Shown in pieces: positions 1 to 5,220 of a stretch of DNA of 5,220 nucleotides. Made by a program: the position numbers and the translations under genes. The notes beneath the pieces were generated by a model that was not told the origin of the DNA, did not search any database, and saw nothing but the letters and a program-made list of their open reading frames with translations. Within the stretch, counting starts at the first letter, position 1, and each line of letters starts with the position of its first letter. The stretch comes from JAERML01 sp035687895. GTDB lineage: Bacteria > Bacteroidota > Ignavibacteria > UBA10030 > UBA6906. The DNA is taken from the NCBI GenBank assembly GCA_035687895.1, contig DASRUE010000033.1, forward strand, positions 1 through 5,220, written 5' to 3'.

Positions 1-463
1 CCACCTGCGAAGAAGCCTGTAATGTGACTTCCACAATGTATCCTCTCGATAACGGAGGAAGAAGTCTCGTCGTTTCAAGTTGCCCTTGCTGCGACGGACT
101 GAGTGGAGACAGGAACGGAGCTGTTAGTGAAGTGAATACGAAGAACCCCAGAACGACATTCACAGGGTGATATCCAACCGATGACTGACCACGAGAAGTA
201 CTTCCCGCTTCGGAAGTGTTTGATCGCGAGTGAAAAACCATCCTCCACACAAGCCAGATGAAAGTCGGAATCCAGACAACAGCGGCCACCCAGTATTCGA
301 GAAGAGCCGTGTTCCATTGGGTCTCGGTCCAGAAATCCAGCGTCAACAGTACGAACGCGAGAAGCGAACCGGCACTTGCCCAGATCACATCATAACGGAT
401 CCACGTGATGGCAGCGAGGAGCGAGAGCAATAGAATGAGTGTTAGTCGGTTCGTCGCGATCAT
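1..463 (-). CDS. DppC-like ABC importer permease with extra N-terminal membrane segments (partial, N-terminal 154 residues)
   Basis: This is the second inner-membrane channel subunit of the importer; the reading frame is open from ATG at 463 to the left edge with no stop. The start overlaps the stop of the upstream permease as ATGA (460-463). No good ribosome site precedes it, so translation is probably coupled. The DppC match is at residues about 101-141: one helix (VNVVLGFFVFTSLTAPFLSPL) followed by TTRLLPPLSRG, like the usual first helix plus 'APxLxPxxP...RLLPP' of DppC. Before it lie about 100 residues that DppC proteins normally lack. They contain hydrophobic stretches at about 7-22, 26-44 and 52-77 and a polar Ser/Thr-rich linker at 78-99. 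The diagnostic EAA loop would lie outside the window, so the DppC call rests on gene order (binding protein, DppB, this) and that short match. It could also be a frame with a different true start further in, but no strong internal start is evident. Confidence 0.8.
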   Translation of the reverse strand, partial: MIATNRLTLILLLSLLAAITWIRYDVIWASAGSLLAFVLLTLDFWTETQWNTALLEYWVAAVVWIPTFIWLVWRMVFHSRSNTSEAGSTSRGQSSVGYHPVNVVLGFFVFTSLTAPFLSPLSPSQQGQLETTRLLPPLSRGYIVEVTLQASSQV

Positions 464-1425
464 GCTGTCAACCGGACGCGGGGATCCAGCACTGCATTTA
501 CGATGTCTGCCAACAGATTTCCGAGGATGACGGCAACCCCGGCCACGATCGTCGCGCCGAGGATCAGTGGATAGTCTCGCGCGAGAATCGCCATCACTGT
601 AAGCCTTCCCATCCCGGGCCAGGCAAACAGGGTCTCCGTGACGATTACCCCGGTGAGAAGAACTCCAATCTCTATGCCTATAAGGGACACCATTGGACCG
701 AGAGAGTTGGGAAGGACATACGAACGGAAGATCGTCTGACCGGAGAGACCCATGCTCCTGGCGGCGATGACAAACTCCTGGTGAAGCATTCCACCGATGG
801 ATGTCCTGAGGTAGCGGGCAAGACCGGCAGCGCCGGGAATCGCAACAGTCAGCGCGGGGAGAACCATGTGGGCAAAAAGATCGAACTGATTCCCCTCTCC
901 ACTCTCTCCTGCGGAGTGGATTCCAGATGAGGGAAACATCCCCAACCCGTACGAGAACACGGAAAGGAGAATAATTCCAATCCAGAAAGATGGGATTGCA
1001 TAGACTATGAGTGTGAAGTGGGAAAGCAATCTATCGAACGCGGAGTCCGGCCGACGAACAGCCACGCTGACGAGAAAGAGTGCAAGAACAACCTCGAGGA
1101 ATAGAGCAGCAGCGCCGAGGAGTACGGTGTTCGGGACAACTGATGCCAATACATCCGCCACCGGCGTGTGGTAGGTGAATGAATACCCCAAGTCGCCATG
1201 CACGACCGCGCCAAGCCAGGAAATGTATTGTTCGAAGAGACCCCGGTTGAGGCCGAACTGTTCCCGCAATTGGTCAGCAACGGAGGCAGGAATCAGGGGA
1301 GAAAGAAAGACAGTGGTGGGATCACCCGGCAGGACGCGAGTAAGGAGAAACACGAAAGTCACAAGACCGAACAGGAGCGGAATGGCCTGAAGGAGCCGGT
1401 GTATCAGGAAACGTGAGACGGACAA
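460..1425 (-). CDS. DppB-like ABC importer permease
   Basis: Inner-membrane channel subunit of a peptide/nickel-type importer, 321 residues, normal length for DppB/OppB. It opens with the family pattern RFLIHRLLQAIPLLFGLVTFVFLL (first helix, about 6-28) and RVLPGDP (30-36). The binding-protein-dependent transport domain covers about 95-318. The EAA loop that docks on the ATPases is at 217-240 (EFVIAARSMGL with LPN at its end), followed by VTETLFAWPGMGRL at 262-275 and the usual end LDPRVR at 313-318. The start is TTG at 1425: the in-frame codons upstream contain no ATG or GTG before a TGA at 1467, and GGGGAG sits four bases before the TTG. It lies 55 bases after the binding-protein stop, with a hairpin in between, and overlaps the next permease by ATGA. 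Family membership is certain. The substrate (peptide, nickel or another small solute) cannot be told from this subunit. Confidence 0.95.
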   Translation of the reverse strand: MSVSRFLIHRLLQAIPLLFGLVTFVFLLTRVLPGDPTTVFLSPLIPASVADQLREQFGLNRGLFEQYISWLGAVVHGDLGYSFTYHTPVADVLASVVPNTVLLGAAALFLEVVLALFLVSVAVRRPDSAFDRLLSHFTLIVYAIPSFWIGIILLSVFSYGLGMFPSSGIHSAGESGEGNQFDLFAHMVLPALTVAIPGAAGLARYLRTSIGGMLHQEFVIAARSMGLSGQTIFRSYVLPNSLGPMVSLIGIEIGVLLTGVIVTETLFAWPGMGRLTVMAILARDYPLILGATIVAGVAVILGNLLADIVNAVLDPRVRLTA

Positions 1426-1433
1426 TCCACTCC
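1426..1433 (-). promoter_or_regulatory. Ribosome binding site supporting the TTG start of the DppB-like gene
   Basis: On the minus strand GGGGAG followed by TGGA leads directly into TTG at 1425. The in-frame codons upstream contain no ATG or GTG before a stop, so this site decides a TTG start. The four-base spacing is slightly short, which together with TTG suggests modest translation of the permease. Confidence 0.55.
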
Positions 1434-1459
1434 CCGGAAAATGTGGGACGGAATGACTG

Positions 1460-1482
1460 GAACTTCAGATGACAGGAAGTTC
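1460..1482 (-). repeat. Intercistronic stem-loop between binding-protein and permease genes
   Basis: A perfect 7-bp inverted repeat, GAACTTC (1460-1466) and GAAGTTC (1476-1482), with a 9-base loop. On the leftward transcript it begins within the binding-protein stop codon (1483-1481) and ends 34 bases before the permease start. No run of U follows, so it is not a standard terminator. A role in stabilising the upstream message or partly limiting read-through is inferred from similar hairpins after binding-protein genes in other importers. Confidence 0.5.
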
Positions 1483-3184
1483 ATCGTGTCCTAGCTACGA
1501 CATTTGGTCCACCCTCCCCCACGTACCATTCCCAAGCCTTGTGCGTTGTACCCAGAACCCCAACGTTGGTTCCCTTCACCCGAGTGTTGACACCGACAAT
1601 GCTATTGATCCAATAAAGAAATGTACATGGCTGTTCATCGTGGAGAATCACCTGGAACTCCTTCCAGAGGTCCGCCCCGTCCACCTCTCTGGCCAGCGAT
1701 CTCGCTGAGGCGAGGAGCTGATCGACCCTTGCATTGCGGAAGCCGGTGAGGTTGAAGGGGTACTTCTGCAAATCAGAGCCCCACAGATCATCCAACTGCA
1801 TCTGCAGCGGTACGCTGAACCCCGCGAGCCATGCATCGTACTTGCGCGTCGTGACTTCCTCCCAGAAAGTCCCCTTCTCCACTTGTTCTATCTGCATCTC
1901 GATGCCGATATTCCTGAGTTGTTGTTGAATCGTTGCCGCGATGACATTCCGGAGCTGATTGCCCGACGGGACCTTCAGAGCAAACGAAAAACGTACGTCA
2001 TGTCGGTCGATGACACCGTCACCATCGGAATCATGCCACCCCTCTTTCTTGAGAAGCGCACGTGCTTGCTGCACATCAAACGGCAGGGGTTTCAACGAAT
2101 CGTTGTAAGCCCACTTGAACAGCGGCGAGACTCCGCCCATTGCCGGCTGACCATGCTTACCGAGATACGCGGCCACAATCTCTTCTCTGTTGACTGCCAT
2201 GGTTAGGGCGCGTCTCACGTGGCGGTTGCCGAAGAGCTTGTGTGGGCGGATGGTCTTACCACCGGATGAAGCGTACATCGCGGGATCGATATTGTTCCAG
2301 CCGATGAAGTCATAGTCTCTCCCGGGAGTCGAGACAACCGACACAGTGGGAGCTTGTTTCTCAATCATCTCGGCGTCCTCAGTTCGCAATCCGGCCACCA
2401 CATCAAGTTCGCCGGTCTGGAGTTGCATGACTCTTGCGCGGTAGTCGGGAACCACACGGAAGATCAACTGGGAGAGCTTTGCCGGATAAGGAATGTTCGA
2501 TTGGGGATTGGAGTTCAGGATCGTCTCTTGAAGGGGAGTCCAACGGGCCAAAACGAATGGTCCCGAAGACGCGGGAGTTCTGTTCAATGGGCTGGTGCGG
2601 AGTTCTTTTCTGGGAACGTTTTTAAAGACATGGACAGGGATGATGGGAAGACCGGCGTCAAACAGTTGTCCGGGATACGTCCTTTCAAAATGAAACACCA
2701 CGGTGGAATCATCTACTATTTCGATGCTCCTGGTGATGTCCGGCTTACCATTCGTGAGCCGCAGCTGCTCAACTGCCGCCTGGCGTATGCTCGCCACATC
2801 CGGATCCCCATAGAGTTCGTACGAGAATTGCACATCGCGAGCCTTCACCGGATCTCCGTCCGACCAGTGCGCTCCCCCCACGAGATGGAACGTGATGTCT
2901 TTACCCCCGTTTCCGTACTCCCACGAGCGCGCAAGAAGCGGCGTGTAGTCCAGTACACCGGTCCTCGCATTGAAGTCCGACCCGACAAGCGCAGGGAAGA
3001 GGAGATCGTTCACTTCTCCCGCGGAGAGTTCTTCCGCAAAGAGGGGATTGAAGCTATCAATGTCTCCTTCCACTGCCACCACAACCGGCCGTGGCGATGA
3101 TCCCTCGTGATTCTTCTTGCCATTACAGGCGAAGAGCAGGCAGAGAAGGCTTAGCGCGGCAATGACAAGTCGCAACCGTATCAT
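1481..3184 (-). CDS. Extracytoplasmic solute-binding lipoprotein, peptide/nickel type (SBP_bac_5 family)
   Basis: This binds the substrate outside the inner membrane and delivers it to the permeases encoded just downstream. The 567 residues begin with a lipoprotein signal: basic MIRLR, a hydrophobic core at 6-18, and the lipobox LFAC with Cys20 as the lipidated residue and Asn21 next. The mature start (about 34-45, VVVAVEGDIDSFNPLF) and the block at 98-121 (TFHLVGGAHWSDGDPVKARDVQFS) are typical of family 5 binding proteins. So are SSGPFVLARW (207-215), RRALTMAVNREEIV (324-337) and the C-terminal TFLYWINSIVGVNTRVKG (521-538). Residues 385-396 form an EF-hand-like loop, DSDGDGVIDRHD. The ATG at 3184 has AGGGAG ten bases upstream (3200-3195). 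It is first in a leftward operon with a strong promoter. No residue set that would fix the ligand was recognised, so 'peptide' is a family default rather than a demonstrated substrate. Confidence 0.95.
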   Translation of the reverse strand: MIRLRLVIAALSLLCLLFACNGKKNHEGSSPRPVVVAVEGDIDSFNPLFAEELSAGEVNDLLFPALVGSDFNARTGVLDYTPLLARSWEYGNGGKDITFHLVGGAHWSDGDPVKARDVQFSYELYGDPDVASIRQAAVEQLRLTNGKPDITRSIEIVDDSTVVFHFERTYPGQLFDAGLPIIPVHVFKNVPRKELRTSPLNRTPASSGPFVLARWTPLQETILNSNPQSNIPYPAKLSQLIFRVVPDYRARVMQLQTGELDVVAGLRTEDAEMIEKQAPTVSVVSTPGRDYDFIGWNNIDPAMYASSGGKTIRPHKLFGNRHVRRALTMAVNREEIVAAYLGKHGQPAMGGVSPLFKWAYNDSLKPLPFDVQQARALLKKEGWHDSDGDGVIDRHDVRFSFALKVPSGNQLRNVIAATIQQQLRNIGIEMQIEQVEKGTFWEEVTTRKYDAWLAGFSVPLQMQLDDLWGSDLQKYPFNLTGFRNARVDQLLASARSLAREVDGADLWKEFQVILHDEQPCTFLYWINSIVGVNTRVKGTNVGVLGTTHKAWEWYVGEGGPNVVARTR

Positions 3185-3220
3185 CCGGACACATCTCCCT
3201 AGTGCAAAGAACGAATCGAT

Positions 3221-3240
3221 GGTAGCTGAATATAGCTACC
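3221..3240. promoter_or_regulatory. Operator-like inverted repeat over the -10 box
   Basis: The arms GGTAGCT (3221-3227) and AGCTACC (3234-3240) are a perfect 7-bp inverted repeat with a 6-base centre. It covers the leftward -10 box and the predicted start site, so most of it lies upstream of the transcript and is better read as a protein-binding site than as an RNA hairpin. A dimeric regulator bound here would block the binding-protein operon. No regulator gene lies in the window. Confidence 0.5.
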
Positions 3241-3257
3241 TATTCGGCGTTTGTCAA
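3229..3257 (-). promoter_or_regulatory. Sigma-70-type promoter of the binding-protein/permease operon
   Basis: On the minus strand there is a perfect -35 box TTGACA (3257-3252). Exactly 17 bases follow, then TATATT (3234-3229), five of six matches to the -10 consensus. Transcription would start near 3222, giving a leader of about 38 bases that contains the AGGGAG ribosome site (3200-3195) of the binding-protein gene. Box quality and spacing make this the strongest promoter candidate in the window. The -10 box lies inside an inverted repeat. Confidence 0.78.
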
Positions 3258-3269
3258 CAGAACGGGAGG

Positions 3270-3298
3270 TTGAGATTCGCTTTCGTTTTCGATACCTT
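3270..3298 (+). promoter_or_regulatory. Possible weak promoter for the ATPase gene pair
   Basis: TTGAGA (3270-3275, five of six matches) is followed after 17 bases by TACCTT (3293-3298, three of six). A start near 3305 would leave a leader of about 27 bases before the ATG at 3332. The two rightward genes need a promoter in this divergent gap, and this is the best candidate, but the -10 box is poor. Confidence 0.35.
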
Positions 3299-3331
3299 CC
3301 TCTCACCTTTCACGAATGACAAGAGAGCCTC

Positions 3332-4267
3332 ATGCTCGACATCTCTCATCTGAACCTCTGGCACCGAACGAAGGAAGCGAACAGGCAAATTCTCTTCGAT
3401 GTTTCCTTCTCGGTTCAGCGAAAGGAATCGCTTGTCATACTCGGTGAGAGCGGGAGCGGAAAGACCATCCTCAGCCGCGCGATTACGAAGCTTCTCGCGT
3501 CCCCCGCTTTGCAAGTGGAGGGCACAATCATGTATGAGGGGACCTCCCTTCTTACCCTTCACGAAGAGGACTTGATGAACCTGCGCCGCAACAGGATCCG
3601 CTACATCTTCCAGGAGCCCAACCAGGCGCTGAATCCGGTTGCGCGGATACGCGGTCAGATGAACCTCGCATGGGACGGCCCCAACCATGACGATACCCCT
3701 CTTGTGCAGGTGCTGGAAAATGTCGGGATCAGCGATGCCCGAGAAGTGCTTGATTCCTATCCCCATCAACTCAGCATCGGCCAAGCGCAGCGCGTTGCTA
3801 TCGCCATGGCGTTACTGCCGAAACCGGCGATCCTGATTGCCGATGAGCCGACAAGCGCCGTTGACGCCACACTGAAGTTTCAACTCATGGACCTCATTTC
3901 AGTAATCCAACGTGAACGAGGGCTCTCCCTTCTTCTCGTTACACATGACGTCGACATCGCAGAGAGGTATGGAACGAGAATCGTCGTTCTTTATCGGGGT
4001 CGCATCGTGGAGTCCAGTCCGGTCAGGTCCTTCTTTGCTGCACCGCTTCATCCCTATTCCAGACTCCTTCTGGAATCCCGTCCGCGCATTGGTAAGTCTG
4101 AGATGTATTCTGTGGAACCAGTCCATCATGGACCTGAGGAAGATGAGGCAACCGGCTGCGCGTTTTCTGTACGGTGTCCAAAGTCCCAACCGCGCTGCAG
4201 AACTGAGAAACCACAACTCGAACGAGTGCCCGGTGAACAGGAGGTGCGATGCTTCTATTGGAAATAA
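3332..4267 (+). CDS. DppD-like ABC importer ATPase with four-cysteine C-terminus
   Basis: Cytoplasmic ATPase that powers the importer as a heterodimer with the next gene product. Of its 311 residues, Walker A is GESGSGKT (38-45), the Q-loop FQEPNQALNP (93-102), the signature LSIGQ (147-151), Walker B ILIADE (167-172), the D-loop SAVD (175-178) and the switch histidine His205. The signature is unusual: Ile149 replaces the first Gly of LSGGQ, while the preceding YPHQ and following AQRVAIAMAL are typical. The C-terminus is the oligopeptide-transporter extension, with Cys276, Cys282, Cys289 and Cys307 in the pattern GCAFSVRCP...C...C. In related DppD proteins this forms an iron-sulfur site, which I infer here. 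ATG 3332 is the only reasonable start, because an in-frame TGA lies at 3317. The ribosome site is weak (AAGAGAG, 3321-3327). The end overlaps the next gene by 19 bases. It is divergent from the binding-protein gene. Confidence 0.95.
   Translation: MLDISHLNLWHRTKEANRQILFDVSFSVQRKESLVILGESGSGKTILSRAITKLLASPALQVEGTIMYEGTSLLTLHEEDLMNLRRNRIRYIFQEPNQALNPVARIRGQMNLAWDGPNHDDTPLVQVLENVGISDAREVLDSYPHQLSIGQAQRVAIAMALLPKPAILIADEPTSAVDATLKFQLMDLISVIQRERGLSLLLVTHDVDIAERYGTRIVVLYRGRIVESSPVRSFFAAPLHPYSRLLLESRPRIGKSEMYSVEPVHHGPEEDEATGCAFSVRCPKSQPRCRTEKPQLERVPGEQEVRCFYWK
4239..4246 (+). promoter_or_regulatory. Strong ribosome binding site of the DppF-like gene, inside the upstream gene
   Basis: AGGAGGTG is an eight-base match to the 16S anti-Shine-Dalgarno and ends two bases before ATG 4249. 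It lies in the coding end of the DppD-like gene, just before the codon of its last cysteine (Cys307). It fixes the start of the DppF-like gene. By contrast, the DppD-like gene has only a weak site. Confidence 0.8.
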
Positions 4268-5034
4268 CCGGGCTTTCTTGTTTCGTGAGAACAGGGTCAC
4301 TCCTCGGACTCAATCGGAGACGGAAGGAAGTTCTCAAGGACATCTCGCTCTCGATCGAGGAAGGCTCGACAGTTGCATTGCTTGGGGAAAGCGGAAGCGG
4401 GAAGTCGACACTGGCCCGTTGCATTGCCGGGCTCCAGGAACCCGATAAAGGCGCGATTCGGTTTTCGGGCAGACGCATCTTCCCGAGAGAAAGAAAAGCA
4501 ATGACGTTCCCTCTGGAAATCCAACTGATGTTTCAGACTGGAGGGATCTCACTGGATCCGACGATGTCGGTAGTCGAGGCGCTTCAGGAAGGTATCACTG
4601 CCAGCGGTATGGGAGGGCCAAAAAATCAACTCCGCTCACGGGCGGAAGAACTCGTCGCCTCCGTCGGAATGAATGCCGACATTCTTGATCGGTCGTCACG
4701 ACAACTAAGCGGTGGTGAGCAACAGAGGGTGGCACTTGCCCGGATCCTCGCAGTTGAACCGAGACTCCTGCTGCTCGATGAACCCACGTCCGCCCTCGAC
4801 GTTCTGACACAAGTGGAGGTTCTTTCACTTCTCAAGTCGCTCCAACGACGCAAGCGGTTCGGGATCCTTCTCATCACACATGATATGGCAACCGCATTTT
4901 CGTACTGTGACCGCGTCGCTCTCCTGCATGAAGGGACAATCATCGAGGAGGGGACACCGTTGCAGATCCTGCGGGAGGCACGCCACCCTCACACCAAACA
5001 GATGTTGCAGAACAGCCGCATCATCAGTGCCTAA
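4249..5034 (+). CDS. DppF-like ABC importer ATPase, short form without cysteine extension
   Basis: Second cytoplasmic ATPase of the importer, 261 residues. Walker A is GESGSGKS (46-53), the signature LSGGE (153-157), Walker B LLLLDE (173-178), the D-loop SALD (181-184) and the switch histidine His211. All catalytic residues are present. The Q-loop keeps Gln96 but reads FQTGGISLDPTMSV, where the family usually has FQ(D/N)PxxSLNPRMTV. The protein stops soon after HPHTKQML (about 246-253), so it lacks the roughly 60-residue C-terminal cysteine region that many DppF/OppF proteins carry. The start at 4249 lies inside the end of the upstream ATPase gene and is preceded by a full AGGAGGTG (4239-4246), so the pair should be translated together. 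The TAA stop (5032-5034) overlaps the stop of the convergent exporter gene. A general ATPase serving another importer is possible, but the overlap with the DppD-like gene makes pairing with it by far the best reading. Confidence 0.93.
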   Translation: MLLLEITGLSCFVRTGSLLGLNRRRKEVLKDISLSIEEGSTVALLGESGSGKSTLARCIAGLQEPDKGAIRFSGRRIFPRERKAMTFPLEIQLMFQTGGISLDPTMSVVEALQEGITASGMGGPKNQLRSRAEELVASVGMNADILDRSSRQLSGGEQQRVALARILAVEPRLLLLDEPTSALDVLTQVEVLSLLKSLQRRKRFGILLITHDMATAFSYCDRVALLHEGTIIEEGTPLQILREARHPHTKQMLQNSRIISA

Positions 5035-5220
5035 TTCTTGGCGGCAAGTTCCTTCACGCCGGCAAGTGCCGCTCGTATCGTGCCATCCTGACGTTCGCCC
5101 ACCTGCTGCCGCCACATGGCGTAGTAGAGGCCCTTCAGGTCGAGCAGCTCCTTATGACGACCGGATTCCACGATACGCCCCATTTCCAAAACATGAATCC
5201 GGTCCGCGTGCATGACAGTT
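5031..5220 (-). CDS. ABC exporter (MsbA/LmrA type) ATPase C-terminus, partial
   Basis: Only the last 62 codons are in the window, and the gene enters from the right edge. The visible protein begins TVMHADRIHVLEMGRIVESG and continues RHKELLDLKGLYYAMWRQQ. This is the segment that follows the H-loop in fused membrane-plus-ATPase exporters (compare the usual 'AHRLSTVRxADRIxVLxxGRIVExGxHxELL...GxYxxLWxxQ'). A polar tail of about 20 residues follows and ends at TAG (5033-5031). The Met at 5213 is internal, not a start. The parent protein would export lipid, drug or peptide through the inner membrane, but the substrate is not visible. It is transcribed towards the importer ATPase genes, so it is not part of that operon. 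It may be one half of a heterodimeric exporter whose partner lies outside the window. Confidence 0.88.
   Translation of the reverse strand, partial: TVMHADRIHVLEMGRIVESGRHKELLDLKGLYYAMWRQQVGERQDGTIRAALAGVKELAAKN

Noticed and set aside
75..317. Minus-strand open frame of 80 codons at the left end
   Set aside because: It is in a different frame from the DppC-like protein, which reads without a stop from 463 to the edge with membrane-protein character. The ATG at 317 opens a shadow frame.
439..930. Long plus-strand open frame of 163 codons
   Set aside because: It lies antisense to the clearly real DppB-like permease, has no family resemblance and has a composition expected of a shadow frame.
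1491..1499. TAGCTAC sequence near the binding-protein stop resembling an arm of the 3221-3240 dyad
   Set aside because: Only a single half-site inside coding sequence, likely chance.
2354..3100. Long plus-strand open frame of 248 codons antisense to the binding protein
   Set aside because: The minus-strand frame encodes a complete family 5 binding lipoprotein with conserved motifs. The antisense frame has no recognisable motif or ribosome site.
3123..3194. Upstream ATG at 3194 that could open a 23-codon leader peptide overlapping the binding-protein start
   Set aside because: It directly abuts the AGGGAG ribosome site with no spacing, so initiation there is unlikely. The ATG at 3184 is well spaced.
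3254..3784. Minus-strand open frame of 176 codons crossing the divergent gap
   Set aside because: It is antisense to the Walker A to signature region of the DppD-like ATPase and would run through the divergent promoters. It is a shadow frame.
5040..5071. Short GC-rich inverted repeats (GGCG/CGCC and CGGCA-AG-TGCCG) near the convergent gene ends
   Set aside because: The stems are four or five base pairs, one has a two-base loop, there is no T run, and they lie inside the exporter coding sequence. Not supported as a terminator.

Overview
The window holds most of one peptide/nickel-type (Dpp/Opp family) ABC importer. It is laid out as two divergent half-operons, followed by the tail of an unrelated ABC exporter. 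Base composition is a little above half G+C and the genes are packed tightly. The binding protein has a lipoprotein signal with Asn after the Cys, and the clearest promoter is a classical TTGACA/TATATT pair. This fits a Gram-negative bacterium and argues against Bacteroidia proper, whose promoters differ. The general look of the proteins makes me think of the Ignavibacteria/Chlorobi side of the FCB group, but that is a low-confidence guess.

Layout. The leftward half-operon runs from about 3234 to the left edge. It contains a 567-residue extracytoplasmic solute-binding lipoprotein (3184-1481), then a DppB-like permease with a TTG start (1425-460), then a DppC-like permease that overlaps it by ATGA (463 to the edge, N-terminal 154 residues only). 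The rightward half-operon contains a DppD-like ATPase (3332-4267) and a DppF-like ATPase (4249-5034), overlapping by 19 bases. From 5220 down to 5031 on the minus strand lies the C-terminal end of an MsbA/LmrA-type ABC exporter. Its stop codon shares the bases CTAA with the stop of the DppF-like gene.

How it works together. The lipoprotein would capture the substrate outside the inner membrane. The two permeases form the channel and the two ATPases drive it. All five canonical subunits are present. Expression of both halves probably starts in the 147-base divergent region 3185-3331. There a consensus-grade leftward promoter has its -10 box inside a perfect 7-bp inverted repeat, which looks like an operator. 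A hairpin right after the binding-protein stop may keep binding protein in excess over permease.

Unusual points. The DppC-like protein has an N-terminal extension of about 95 residues with roughly three extra hydrophobic segments before the normal first helix. The DppD-like ATPase carries LSIGQ instead of LSGGQ and has a four-cysteine C-terminus (probable iron-sulfur site) that the DppF-like partner lacks. The DppF-like ATPase has an altered Q-loop. There is no gene-free stretch over 300 bases. I saw no RNA gene, CRISPR array, insertion sequence or other mobile element. The substrate cannot be decided from sequence alone.
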